From the NCBI GenBank assembly GCA_023053545.1, contig JAKZAN010000172.1, positions 1 through 64,000 of the forward strand: a stretch of 64,000 nt of DNA, in the 5' to 3' direction. This DNA comes from Lepidurus packardi. Its lineage: Eukaryota; Arthropoda; Branchiopoda; Notostraca; Triopsidae. Within the stretch, counting starts at the first letter, position 1. Each line of letters begins with the position of its first letter. The position numbers and the translations under genes are program-made. The notes beneath the pieces were generated by a model. It saw nothing but the letters and a program-made list of their open reading frames with translations. It was not told where the DNA came from and did no database searches. Of the stretch, positions 11,503 through 22,900 are shown piece after piece.

Positions 11503-14487
11503 TCAGAGGTTAGAATCTTCGTTGATTTATTCGCCCTCGCTGTCGAATACATCGTCTCCTTACGAAATCGCCCCACATTCCAGCTATGAGCAACCCTTGA
11601 AAAGCCTCTGCAACCCCCCACCGTCTCTATTCTCATCGAATATCAACTCATATTTCAGGCTCTCCAAGGCACTCTCAGGTGCCAGATGCTTCATAGTATT
11701 CGGGTAGTCCGTTGAAGGAGGGAACAACACATCCAAACTCAATCTTAAGGACTGGTCGACCATGGTCGGAATTATCTTTTTTAGAATATCGCATGATAGC
11801 TCCAGACAAGGATTAGTGTTAATTTCAATGAGCCAGACCCTGAAATCCTGATCGATCATGAAGTCAAGTCCAAATATCTCGAAATTGTGTTGTAGTCTGC
11901 GAGGGTCGATCCGAATGTAGCTTGCCCGAATTGCATCCGTTGCGACTTACTTCATTTTGGGATAGATTTGGTCGAAGAAGTTTCGGCCTGGGTATTGGAC
12001 GTCGAGGTACTTTTGAAACTGCTGGTAAGAGAGCTTATTCCCCTCCTCGTAGCGCCCATAGTCTTCGCCGTGTTTCTGTACAGCGTCATTTGTTAGATGG
12101 ATCATTTTGTTTCCGACGTCATCCAGGTCGAACTTCTCGCTAGAAGTTCTGATGTACCCTTCGTTATACCAGTATCCCCTCATGACTCCATAGAGGTTGC
12201 TAATCATCATGTAGTGTCGAATGTCGAACTTGCGTTTTTGGTAGAGAAGAGGCCTGTCAATGTACTGCTGGATTATATGGGTCTTGGGGGTGCCATTGTT
12301 GTGGGTCTTATCTCTGAGTAAGTTCATAACCTGTTGGATGTCCTCGACGACTGTGATGCCATTGCCTCGATTCGAAAGCTCGCCTGGCTTCATGATCCAG
12401 ATATTCTTGGGCTCTAGTTTTGGTTTCCTTTTCTACTAGTCATCAGACTCCACACTGCTGCCTTAGTCGTCGTTCCTTTACCTGGCTACCTTTTTCTGAG
12501 CTCGAAACTTCTGTATATCTTCCTTACGTTTTTTGTAGTACTTGAGAAAGTGCCTGAACTATTTGTCTTCGATTCCCTTTTTAATATGAAAAGTAAGAGG
12601 GAGGTATTGGAACACATTTTGACTTGTGAGCTGGTAGTACTGCCGCATATTGTAGAACATAGCCTTCTTGTTGCCCATATAGTAGTTAAACTCAAGATGG
12701 TTGTGTACTCTAAAGGACTTCTTCTCTAAAAGTAAGCCCTGGTCTGTTGCTAGTAGATTAGTTTCCGGAGTAATCTGGTTTTCTTCAGTAATCTTTTGTG
12801 TCTCTTCTGTTGATCGAACAGATATAAGCTTTTTATCAATAAACTTCAGTCTGTTTTCGTAATTCTAGAGTTTCTACGACGAAATGCTGATCACCCTATT
12901 TTCGTATTTCTCATAAGACTGGATGTCCGCGGCAGTGAATAGCTTCTAAATTCCTTGGGGAGTCGCTGCTTTGTACTTGTTGACTACGCTATTCAAAGGT
13001 ATTCCGTTATTAGAATTGTTATTCTACTTGCGCTTCTGTTTCTTGCTAGCGTTGATGATAATAGAGGGAGACTCTGCAGACTGCACTCTCTCCTAGGTTT
13101 CATTGGCAGGCAAAGCACATTGGAGCTGGAAGTAGTCATTTACTTTGAGCTGAGTCCAGTAGAAATGGCAGTTCTTATAATCATCGTCAGGTACCCACCA
13201 GAACCTTCTTTTCATGAGACTCCGGATGAGCATAGAGTTATTGCCCTTGCCAACAGAATATTTGTATTTCTGATCAGTTTTTAATGAGTTGAAATCACTC
13301 GAGAGTTCTAGACTGTCGTAAATGCCGTGGGCATAGTTAACTTTGAAGATAAGATCTCTGAACATAGATATTTTAGCAGTGTACACGGTCTGTTCCCGAT
13401 AGACTGGGTGTTGGATCTTCTGCTGTTTGCTGTTACTCCCGAGACTATTTACCCTCAAACCTTGCCTGATGCTGGGTTACTGAACGCTGCCCTACACTGG
13501 CTCCTCGATTTCCAGATAGGAGTCTTGGTCATTAGCGGGTTTTGTCTTTAAAGATGCTGTTTGTCGTTGATCGACTATATCCTTTAGTTCATAGAACTTG
13601 TCTGAAAAACTGCGTTTCTTCTTCATCCGATACTCCAGAACCTGTTTGGATTCGGTGTCTTCTCCTGTTTTGGCTGAACTCAGTGCTAGAACATGTGTTC
13701 CAGTCAACACGTACTATATTTCGTCCTCTTTTTCCGTAGGGTCCCTGGTGTTGGATCGCTTTTGCCTCCTTCTCACGATATTTCTTATATCGGACGCTTC
13801 CATAACCCTGTAATGAGATTTCAGACTAGTATCGTTGACTTTGATCTCTGGCAATACTAGCACAGTTTGTTTTTTACTCTAAGCCTCTGTTCTTTCTTTT
13901 TGGCCTCGGACTCTTTATCCTCGAAGGTCAAAAATAGATCCCTTTCCAAACTCATCGGTCTTCACGCTATCTGGAGAAGACAATCCTTGAATCACACTCT
14001 TATTGTTATATATGCTCATGTACTGATTGTTTTGCTCGCTCAAGTACATCTTCACACTCTCTTGCACGATTTGCACCAAATACTGCTTCTTACGCTTCTC
14101 CAGTTAGCGAATGTCTTGGGACTTGACAACCGAGGGTTTGATTTTAGGGGCTACCTTCATCGAAGACGAGGTATGATCGGTAGTCAAGGCGGGTGAAGGA
14201 GTCATATCGTGGACTGTGTAGTGGGATGGCGGGACGTTATTATCGATCGATGTGCGTATATGTTGTAGATTGGGAGTCAAGGAGCTTTCGTGTGCCGAAC
14301 GTAGACCGAGTAGTATTTTGGAAGGAGTAGGCTGGTAGGAGTGGTGAGGCTGGAGAGTGCGTGGCTTGAAACTGTCGATAGGTTTGCATTCGGCATATTT
14401 GGAGAGCTTGTCTGTGATTATGGAGTCTATCTTTTGCTGTTGCTGGTTGGAGGTGGAGCGATTCTTGGCCTGCTTATTGGCTATCAT
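11503..14487 (-). CDS. Tubulin tyrosine ligase-like protein (TTLL family)
   Basis: Single exon, 994 residues, ending at TGA 11503-11505. The C-terminal third is a TTL domain with an ATP-grasp fold: KNIWIMKPGE near residue 696, RGNGITVV, HIIQQYIDRPLL, KFDIRHYMMI, MIHLTNDAVQK, and the metal-binding VWLIEINTNP near residue 886. TTLL enzymes ligate amino acids, usually glutamate or glycine chains, onto tubulin tails in cilia and other microtubules. The segment GYWYNEGYIRTSSEKFDL resembles TTLL10-type members, but the subfamily is not secure. Upstream come a long Ser/Thr/Lys-rich leader and a region (VFQYLPLTFHIKKG, residues 620-650) typical of the family's N-terminal lobe. A TAA is Glu in PKMK-E-VATDAIRA, which joins two halves of the domain. 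The tail is acidic. It is convergent with the giant gene (132 bp apart) and divergent from the ketoacyl synthase. Confidence 0.85.
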
Positions 14488-14787
14488 ATTTTAAGCGAAC
14501 ATACATATATTTTTATTGGCTATTTTATCTGAAAAAGTCGGATGACCAGGTAAACAGCTATATCTCTGCACCGTGTTATGCCAAAACCAACCCTCATTAG
14601 ATGGATGATTTAGGGTTGCTTGTCAATACCAAAGCAATTCTTGGGATTGGCCAGCTAAAGCTTAACGGAGTATACATATTAACAGGATTCACTTACATTG
14701 ACACTTGTCAGGGTCAATCCTATGTTCATCTATACCGACCAATACTCAATTTTACTACTATACAAAGAACGAAATAGTAATATACCC
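14488..14787. promoter_or_regulatory. Divergent intergenic region between TTLL and ketoacyl synthase
   Basis: These 300 bp separate two start codons pointing away from each other and must hold both promoters. An in-frame ATG at 14722 would extend the ketoacyl synthase by 22 residues with a partly hydrophobic leader, so the region may contain part of that gene. I see no named promoter element. Confidence 0.5.
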
Positions 14788-16029
14788 ATGAGAAGAGTAG
14801 TTATCACAGGCATCGGTGCCGTGACATCCCTAGCCCATAATGCTAAAGATTCATGGAAGCAAGTCCTTGCAGGGGGCTCGGGGCTGAAGAAATACTTGAA
14901 TGACCCAATTCTACGTAACCATGGCAAGGAGTATGTCATAGGTCTCGTCCAGGACTTTAACTATAGCCAGTGGAAAGTGCCCTACGCTACTAGTCGCATG
15001 AACTCCTTCCTCAAATCTGCTGTTACATAAGCTCTCAAGGATAGTGGTCTCCAAATCGTCGAAATCAGGGAGCATACCGGCGTCAATATTGGCTGCATGT
15101 CTTCGAATATAAGCAAGCTCACTTAGCACATCACAGAAGTTTCAAAGGCTGATAGCTCATTCGACAAAATCAACCGTCTTAGCCTGTTGCAAATACTCGC
15201 TAATATTCCTGCAGCAACGATAGTCACTGAACATGGTTTCCGTGGGCCTTCTGGTAGTTCGAGCACAGCTTGTGCCACGGGACTTTCATCGATTGGCGAA
15301 GCTTTCAGATGGATACAACTTGGGGATGCGGATTATGCGATAGCGGGAGGTGTGGAGGATGTTTACAACCCTACATGTATAAATAGCAGTATCAAGTTGC
15401 AGGCTATGACTACAAAGGATTGGCCCAAAGCTTCTGAGGCATCACGCCCTTTTGATCGAGATCGTTCTGGATTCGTACTGGGAGAAGGAGCAGGGATCGT
15501 AATGCTATAGGAACTCCAAAGTGCACTCAAAAGAAAAGCCAACATATACGCAGAGGTATTGGCTTATGGGTGCACCTCCGATGGATACCACCTTACCAGA
15601 CCATTATAATCAGGCGAGGGAGCTCTGCGGGCAATGAAAAGGTGTCTGCAACAGGCTGAGCTGAAGCCGTCCGATATTGACCATATTAGCTGCCATGCCA
15701 CCTCCACACAAGTTGGAGACTAAGCATAAGTAAAGGCGATCAAATCCCTGCTAGGTTCTGATAGCAAAAGGGTGAGCCTGTCGGCGACCAAATCTAATCT
15801 AGGACATGCTTTTGGAGCTGCAGGGTCGATTGAGCTGGTTCTGGCGCTTCAAATGATGCGAGACGATGTGGTTCCAGGTATATTAAATCTGTAGAACCCC
15901 ATCAGTTAGGAGCTTTGGATGCCAAAAACACAGACGAGACAATAGATAAAAGTTCTGTTGAAGAATGCACTGGGGTTCGGAGGAGTGAACACTTCCCTGC
16001 TGATTCGCAAGAATACCCCTGATAGTTGA
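14788..16029 (+). CDS. OXSM: 3-oxoacyl-ACP synthase (FabF/OXSM type)
   Basis: Single exon, 413 residues, starting [15 protein letters not shown], the standard N-terminus of condensing enzymes. The catalytic triad is complete: Cys162 in STACATG, His303 in [11 protein letters not shown], His340 in [10 protein letters not shown]. The enzyme extends acyl-ACP by two carbons, probably in mitochondrial type II fatty-acid synthesis that feeds lipoate. Four suppressed stops lie at invariant Glu positions: TAG at residue 241 (VML-E-EL), TAA at 314 (GD-x-A-E; the x at 312 is also TAA), and TAG at 369 (LNL-E-NP). They are the best internal evidence for UAR = Glu. With this start there is no transit peptide; the ATG at 14722 would add a short hydrophobic leader. 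The stop is TGA 16027. It is convergent with the transporter gene, 167 bp away. Confidence 0.93.
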
Positions 16030-16196
16030 ATGATGTAAATACTAGTAATGTCTATAATTAAGTATGGGTTCACATAGAATAACCTCTAGCTTATGTCAAG
16101 GCTCCAACGAAGGAAAGAGCGATTGGTTAGTCTTTGAGTCTTCATATCTAAATTCTCGAGTAGGAGTGATTTACAGTCTTGCACGGGATTATGCTT

Positions 16197-17804
16197 TCAC
16201 GCGCCTCCCGATATTTTCTTGTCCATATTCTGCTACTCTAGAAGCTAGAGTTCTCTCTGCTAAATGGTATGTCTCTTGGTCTCCATCACCTCCTTCCTAT
16301 TCTCGATGAACAGGATTGCCCCAGAAATGAGGCACAGGATCGACGGCAGAAAGTAAAGGTTTCTCAGTCCGATGTAAGGCAGCACGAGCACAAAAAATGC
16401 ACTAGCAAATATGCCGAAGCCCTACATCAAAGAAATAATAGCACACACAGCTCCATGTCGTTTGCTAGAAGTATAAAAATAGGAAGGATAGAATAATAGG
16501 AATACCTGATTTTAGGGTTACGACCCAGGAGAAGAGTGATTTTGGAACCTATAAGGGCGAAAGGACCTCCAAAGCACAAGCCGCTCAAGACCATAAGTAC
16601 GAGATAGTGGTACTCGCTATTTTTCTCATACTCCTTGCCGAGGAAGGCGAAGATAAATGCCGTGAACATGAGGGGTACAATCAGTGCTATTTTGTTCACA
16701 TTCTCATTGTAGTAGCCCATAAAGAGAGACCCAATGAATATACTGATGGACCAAGACACAGTGATAATCCCAGAGTACTTGTGGAGTCCGATCGAGAACA
16801 GGTAGAACAACAGCCAGTTCATGATGATGCTGTTTACAGCCTTAAGACATGCATAGCACAAGACGTAGGATGCCACACTCGGTAGGCACCACACATTCAA
16901 GAAGTTTACCGGTTGTTGGCTGGCCCTTCGCTTCTTTGATCTCCCACCTTTGAGTTTATCTTCGCTGTGAGCGGATGCTTCAGACTTCCTCTACGCAACG
17001 TTTGAAGGTTCGTCGTTGTTAACAAGGCTATTTTGTCTCTCTTATGCGTTATTATTCTTGGTCTGACCCTGTTGCTATTGTTGTAATGTTGGCAGGCCGG
17101 CCTTTATGATCTCTCCCTGCTAAGCACTTTGATTCTGGGTTCGCTGTGTAGTTATCGTGGCAGGTTATTATGCTTTTGGCGGGACTATTAGGAACTTCCA
17201 GTTCACGATGATCATTATGACGATTAAGAAAGCAGTCGCGAATATGAGACTCTGGGGAGCCAACCCGCATGACTCAATCAGGATATAGCCCAGCACCATG
17301 ATGACTAGATCACCGAACTGACTGCAGCCGTTCCAGACGCACAGTTTGAAGCCATTTTCGTTAGGGGGGAAGTACATCGAAACTATCTTGAGACAGGTGG
17401 GGTGAGTGCATGCGATTAATGGGAAGAAGGGTTACTGTTAAGCAGGACGGCCAGCCGGTGCAGGAGGAGATTCCGATCATGCAATACATGAGAATGTAAA
17501 CCCAGTGCTGCGAGGTTCCGGTAACTTGCAGGATGCCCATGACGACGCAGACGACAGAGAGGTAGGCCATGCCGACAGTCAGAAATAGCTTGTAGCCTAT
17601 TTTCTAGCCAATAGAGCCAAGTGTCTTGAGTGAAAGTGCGAGACAGATCATGACAGTGAGATCAAGTTCGCCTAAGAACTGGGTAGAGAAGCTGAGAGGG
17701 TCTTGCTGGAGATATGTCTTCATGTAGGAGAGTGCGGTCCTGACGGAGTGGATGAGCGCGTAGGTGATAAAAGTGAGGATATACATTTTCTTCCTGTTTT
17801 CCAT
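16197..17804 (-). CDS. SLC37-like major facilitator transporter
   Basis: Three exons, complement of 16197..16464, 16506..17386 and 17436..17804, with introns of 41 and 49 bp; 505 residues. About ten to twelve hydrophobic spans are interrupted by a long hydrophilic Gln/Asn/Lys-rich loop (about residues 205-310). MYILTFITYALIHSVRTALS at the start, SSCTGWPSCL with an Asn-Gly motif (WNGCSQFGD), and LSGLCFGGPFALIGSK match the organophosphate:phosphate antiporter branch, closest to eukaryotic SLC37 sugar-phosphate exchangers. Splicing restores VCAIISLMEGFGIFASAFF in the penultimate span, with TAG as Glu. The start at 17804 is the first ATG in frame; a short upstream exon (ATG near 17893) is possible. 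Substrate is inferred from the family only. Confidence 0.72.
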
Positions 17805-17965
17805 GGCCTTGAAGTAGGTGCAGTAAAGAATGTAGGTATGATAGTGAATTAATAATCGATGCGTCAATATCTGGTTTAGGGTGTTTCTGGAGTTACCATT
17901 TTCCTATCAAAAATAAGTATGGACTGATGCCTCGATTATATACTATCAGGTCTTAGAGTGTGTAG

Positions 17966-18433
17966 TCATGGAATGACAATGTTTTGTTAGTCTGCGTAGT
18001 TCTTGGTCTTACGCTTTTTGGTCGGCCGCTTGGGCTTCGTCTATTCCGCCTAGTGGTCGGATGGCAGATCGAAAGTCTCTATCTCCCCAAACTTCAGGTC
18101 TTACTTAGCTATTCGATCCGAAATTATGGACTTCACGGCACGGCAGATTATACACTCGTAGAGATGCGACTTGTCTGTGATGTGATTGCACACCGTACAC
18201 CGGCACAATTCGAACGACAGCGAAAGACCAAGTTTCTACAGTCGACTCAACTTGTTGTTTTCCAGCTCCTGTCGGCAGCATGGACAGGGACTCTTGGGTT
18301 TCAGTCTCAAGATGCAGGCAGGGTGGAAGAAATTGAGGCACTTCATACACTTCACGATCTTCGGGACATCGTCCCATTTGAAGCGGATGAGGCAGATAGG
18401 ACAGCTATGCTATTACTACTGGGGGTTCGACAT
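17966..18433 (-). CDS. Small RING-finger protein
   Basis: Single exon, 155 residues. It opens with MSNPQ and three consecutive TAG/TAA codons read as Glu, then a RING-type zinc finger at residues 11-57: SCPICLIRFKWDD, KCMKC, FFHPAC and SPCPCCRQEL. A second set of cysteines follows (LCRCTVCNHI, YECIICRAV, residues 75-100), perhaps another zinc site. The tail is basic (KPKRPTKKRKTKNY), like a nuclear localisation signal. RING proteins usually act as ubiquitin E3 ligases; substrate unknown. It stops at TGA 17966-17968 and is divergent from the next gene to the right. Confidence 0.7.
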
Positions 18434-18569
18434 AGTCACGTCAATGATTTGTCCTAATTTTTATGACTCTGAGTCATTATAGTATAGAGTCCTTTCTATA
18501 TTCGTAAATTTGGAGCTTTAGCTTTTGGCTCATCATCAAAACTGCTGGGATGTAATTGTAGATTGTGTT

Positions 18570-19158
18570 ATGCAAAAACTGAGACTGTTTCTGTCCTACG
18601 AAAACCCGAGCTGGACAGCCGGGGCGGCACGCATCTTCATCAAGTCAGCAGTTGCCTTCTTAGCTACCAAAGTCACCTATGACTCTCTCGTCCACTTCCT
18701 CACCCCCACTGAACCATTCCGCATCCCTCGAACAGTACTCCCTCACTTTATCCTGCTTCTCGAAAATACGATCAGTTTTCTTCCCATAACGAAAATCATT
18801 CTGTGACACCTGACCTCTGCCACAGTATCCCCACCAAATAAGGCAAGGTATCCCCTCGATCATAACAACTCCATCTAAGACTATTGATGACCTGTTTGGA
18901 CAAATAATGCGCGATGTTTACAGAGGGAAGGAGAATTCGCCTCTGCTGATGGACCACCCACGTCGCTAAAATCCCGACGCCATCGACCAGTTCGCACAGT
19001 ATGCCAGCTACAAGACAAACAGCGACGTATTGTATCTGCAGATCGGCAAGGAAATCTAATCGAAAGGGGGCGATGCAGGCTCTATCAATCTCGAGATTCG
19101 CAGGTTGGACCAGTACAAATATGATCAGCTTCAAGCTCCAATCATCCCTAAACTATGA
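18570..19158 (+). CDS. Uncharacterised protein, two exons
   Basis: The first exon starts at ATG 18570 (MQKLRLFLSYENP) and carries one amphipathic or membrane-like stretch (ARIFIKSAVAFLATKV). The second exon is clear from about 18870 to TGA 19156 (IDDLFGQIMRDVYRG, then NPDAIDQFAQYASYKT). The exons are in different frames, so an intron is needed; two solutions work: donor after 18739 with acceptor 18830, or donor at 18774 with acceptor 18846. I cannot choose. The product is about 160-165 residues with no recognised domain. It precedes the SAYSvFN gene on the same strand with 120 bp between. Confidence 0.5.
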
Positions 19159-19278
19159 AAATTCCTTTTTTACTCTGTCTACGCTTAGACATCTTTTGGA
19201 GGCTTCTCTGCCTTGTCAGTTTTCTAGTAGATCAGTAGATCATATAATAATTTAGTAACATACCGACCCTTCCAAGCT

Positions 19279-19749
19279 ATGAAGTACTTATCATTGGTGC
19301 GACCTCTCATCAAAGTGGCAATCTGGGTCTCCGGACAATACTTGGCCCTGCATTATGGCGTAGAGAAGCTCTATTTCATGGCGAGTGTCTTCGTCTTAAT
19401 CTTTACGAACCTGGGGACCAGCAAGCCTGGCGAATTGTCAGCATACAGCGTGTTTAACCCAAACATGGAGAGACTAGTGGGCACCCTCACCAGCTAACAT
19501 ATCGACAACATGTTCGGACGGAGGGTTCCCTCTGCCGGCAACGAAAGATAATAAAGACCCGAGCGAGAAGAAATGCAGGAACAATAAGCTGATGGGTCGG
19601 AAGGAGTGAGAGCCCACTTCTTACGGTACAAGTCAAAGCTGGCAAACACCTAATGTTACTGCGGTTCAGGCAGCAAGTACAAAAAATGTTGTTTCATGAT
19701 AGACCAGGAAGAAGAAAGACAAGTAAATCTTGATAAGAGGAAGTACTGA
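19279..19749 (+). CDS. SAYSvFN-domain protein with C-terminal SEC-C zinc motif
   Basis: Single exon, 156 residues. The N-terminal half has two hydrophobic spans (KVAIWVSGQYLALHYG and YFMASVFVLIFTNLG), then SAYSVFNPNMERLVGTLTSE, the diagnostic SAYSvFN motif of SAYSD1. SAYSD1 is an ER membrane protein reported to bind UFMylated ribosomes at the translocon. After a short acidic linker the C-terminus carries CYCGSGSKYKKCC at about residues 128-140, a SEC-C zinc-binding motif, which human SAYSD1 lacks. SEC-C motifs in bacterial SecA and stress proteins contact ribosomes or SecB. One polypeptide therefore joins two ribosome/translocation-linked modules. TAA read as Glu bridges the domains; the stop is TGA 19747. 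Confidence 0.85.
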
Positions 19750-19875
19750 ACATAGCAACAAGATAAAGTGGATATTAACTATGAGCCACAAAAAACATCG
19801 AAGCTATGAAAATAGGCACTGTATGCCTGGGTATGTATTTTTCGGGATCGCAACAGACACTCTCACACACTCTCC

Positions 19876-20619
19876 TCATTCGTTGAGCAATATATTAATG
19901 GCATCATTCACATTCGTGTTCTGCGTCCGTCGGAACCGACCTGCTTCATTATGGTTTGTTTGATTGTACTCTTCAAAGGGGTTCTTCTTCGGCCTTCTCC
20001 TGCCTTCACAGATATCGTAGTATCGCTGGAACAGGTCAGACTGGTCGACATTGTGAACTTGTTGGTTGTTCACGCCCTTGCTAGACTGATACGAAAGTCC
20101 AGTGTTTGATAAACCTGATTTTCTAAAATTCTGGTCCTCAAATTCCTAATACTGAGTCCCGAAATCATTTTTTCTGCTGTCTACAACAGTCCTGGCTTTG
20201 GACTAGTACATGTTATCTGCAGTACTGTTCGGCTTTTCGGCTTCCAGGTGTCTGTACCTGATCTTCGGCATGCAGAAACCTGTACTGTTATTACTATTGT
20301 TATCGTCATTGGAACTGAACGAATTCAAGTTGTATGATTTGAAGGTTTATGATCCGCGTGCGTAGGAAGACTGGGAAGGTGGTGTTTAGCCGAGAAGCAT
20401 GCGAGTTTCGGAGACGGAGTTTCTGAGTCTATCCATCAAGAAGCGATGCTTTGAAGTTTTATCAGTTTCAGGATAGGCAGGGGCGTAGGAGGGGGCAAAG
20501 AAATCAGTGGGCGAAGGTTGGTAAGGAGGGGGTGTAGACTTGGTAACTATATTGTCGACTTGTGTGCTTAGGATTGATAGCTCCTTGAAGACAATGCTGA
20601 GGTTAGGGATATCAGTCAT
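19876..20619 (-). CDS. Low-complexity Ser/Asn/Tyr-rich protein
   Basis: Single exon, 247 residues, no recognised domain. It starts MTDIPNLSIVFKELS and contains a Pro/Ser/Tyr-rich stretch (PPPYQPSPTDFFAPSY), an Asn/Ser run, and a charged C-terminal segment (YYDICEGRRRPKKNPF). An in-frame ATG at 20706 would add 29 mostly hydrophobic residues; I chose the inner ATG because the extension reads like leader. Three in-frame TAA/TAG are Glu. It ends at TGA 19876-19878 and converges on the SAYSvFN gene, 126 bp away. Confidence 0.55.
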
Positions 20620-20925
20620 GATAGTATATTGGCAGGGAGTATGAGTAGTTACGAGAATAAATAGATAGTGAGAATACCAAACTGCCAGAATTGAAGAAAT
20701 TCGCATACCGTGGATATCGGTTGTAAGGAGCGTGATGGGATAGAAAATTAGTGAGTTAGACTAATCATTTGATGGTCAAGGCTATCAGAACCTCACTTCT
20801 TGGTATACTTTTACAAGTCCAACCTCCGTCACTCAGGTTGAAATAAACTAATAATTTACAAAAGTAAACTTTGAAGGACAAAAAACCTCACACCCATCAC
20901 AGGCCTCCCTCTAAGTAAACAATAA
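20620..20925. promoter_or_regulatory. Divergent intergenic region
   Basis: These 306 bp lie between the start codon at 20619 (minus) and that of the palmitoyltransferase at 20926 (plus). They must hold both promoters. The sequence is A+T-rich with no element I can name; the left part may encode an N-terminal extension of the minus-strand gene. Confidence 0.45.
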
Positions 20926-22324
20926 ATGACCTAAAGCAATAGAGTGCCTGATGGTGCCCAACCTATTCCTCTGGTCGACTCTGCAGTCGTCAAGTACCGC
21001 GACGTCGCACGCACCTAAATCTACGCATACTACTAATCCTTTGGATTCTACATGTACTCGCCATCACCCAACCCCTACTCCTTCCACTCCATATCACCTG
21101 TAGATCCCAGATGGGAAACTTCCTCAAAACGAGCACCTTGATCACTACCCTCATGATTACTTTTGACATTATCGCATTCGTATTCTACGCTAAGAAAGCC
21201 TAATAAGGGGTGGAATTCGGGGCTCTGCTGGTCCTGCCTATCCTGATCCTGCTGCTGCACATCGCAATAACCATCACTCTGCTGGCCCTGGTGCGGGTCG
21301 ATCCTGGCATCATCCGCAAACAGTTCCAGATGTACTAGTACGATACGGAGCACAAAATCATCCCTGTAGACAAACGTGCAGTAAGAGAGGAGTTTTTCTA
21401 CGATAAAGCAGTTTACATGCTTCCCTCCAAAAATACGTTGTATAAGGCTCGGTTCTGCAGGACATGCCACATCTACCGACCCCCTCGGGCGTCGCACTGT
21501 GCTGACTGCAACGTGTGCATCGAGAGGTTCGACCACCACTGCCCATGGATTGGGCTCTGCATCGGCAAGAAGAACTACAGGTATTATCAGAACACACAAG
21601 TATCGCATTTGGCAGTTATACCAGACTAGATTTAATTTCCTCTTTCAATATCTTTTGAATCAGCCTTTACTTTTTATTCCTCTAATCTGCTAGCTACTTC
21701 TTCACGTTCATCTGCCTGCTCGCCCTGATGCTTGCATTCCTTGTCGCCTACTGCATCACGATCATCGCTTCTTTTTCACATGAAGCCCTGTCTGTAGCCT
21801 TCGGAAGTATATTCCTGATCCTAGGTTTCGCTGCTGGAGCCTTCGTCTGGGTTCTAACTTTCTTCCACATCTTCCTCGTCTCCCGTAACACTACGACTAA
21901 TGAATTCTGCAAAAAGAGTTTTGCTTCGTTAAGTGGCAACCCTTATGCTAAAACAAGCTGTGTAAAGAATCTAATCAAGATATTCTGGAGCTACTCCCAT
22001 GCCACCAGGACTAACCCACAGGCGCCACTGCCAGCTCGGGATCCCAAAGTGCTCAATTAGGATAGGCGCAATTACAATAACCCCAATGGCACTTTGACCC
22101 TTTTGCCGAAGCTGGGCACTGAGAATGAAGTGACTTTCAACAACACCCTGATCGGAAACAAGACTAGCCACGGCCCAAGCCACGAGGACCCTACTGATGT
22201 TAATGAAGTGAGAATCGAGTTGAAGTAGTAAACGGACATGCAGGGAAATCAAACGACCTCCAACAAACTGACTCCTGACAACTGGAACACCGACCAGAGA
22301 AAAACAGAGTTGGAAAACGAGTGA
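20926..22324 (+). CDS. DHHC-type protein S-palmitoyltransferase
   Basis: Three exons, 20926..21053, 21104..21580 and 21694..22324, with introns of 50 and 113 bp; 411 residues. The zinc-finger core reads [15 protein letters not shown], then [18 protein letters not shown], with the catalytic DHHC near residues 186-189. Two membrane spans precede it (about residues 50-70 and 85-110) and two follow. Splicing joins GKKNY to YFFTFICLL, as in the family, where the third span follows the NY motif at once. An alternative acceptor at 21663 would insert ten residues. The enzyme attaches palmitate to cytosolic cysteines at Golgi, ER or plasma membrane. The tail is hydrophilic. Confidence 0.88.
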
Positions 22325-22525
22325 GTCGGAATGCCGCCAATTAAATCCTTTTTCTCGCTATAAGCTAATATTATAGCCATCTTCTATTTAATTTTTGATC
22401 TCTTACCTCTTATCTTAACCGGTCAGTCAGTCAGTCCTTTACTATTACTTTCCCTTTTCTAGTGTTTGTATAATCATATTTTCTGAATATCCTTACGCGA
22501 CCTAGACTCCCAATAACAACACCCT

Positions 22526-22770
22526 ATGAACGCCAACGACAAACTCTTCCTCAAATACGACAGGCTAGATGTAATTACTGCTTTCCCTTCATCATGGTGC
22601 CTGCTGAGGCTGCTTAGAGAGAATGCAGAGAAATCGAGAAAGAGTGCACGGACCTCATCATCAAGAATGAGTACCTCAAGCAGAAAGAAGGAGGCCTGCG
22701 CAAAAAAATAGAGTTCTACAAAAATGTCATCAACCGAGTTTCTGCAGTCTACGAAGAACCCCGCTCTTGA
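22526..22770 (+). CDS. Small coiled-coil protein, 68 residues
   Basis: Two exons, 22526..22570 and 22609..22770, joined across a 38-bp GT-AG intron. The product starts MNANDKLFLKYDRLD and continues as a charged helix (ERECREIEKECTDLI, then YLKQKEGGLRKKIEFYK), which looks like a continuous coiled coil. The stop is TGA 22768. TAG at the second exon start is Glu. I do not recognise the family; small conserved coiled-coil subunits of ciliary or mitochondrial complexes have this shape. Confidence 0.55.
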
Positions 22771-22900
22771 ATCAACGCGTCGATATCCTCAATCTATAGC
22801 CCCCAACCTTGTCAACTATAATAATGCATTTGCGTATCTTTGAAAATCCTGCCTCTTTCAGTACAGCATGAAAATTAATGATTCCCGCCTTCAACTAGAT

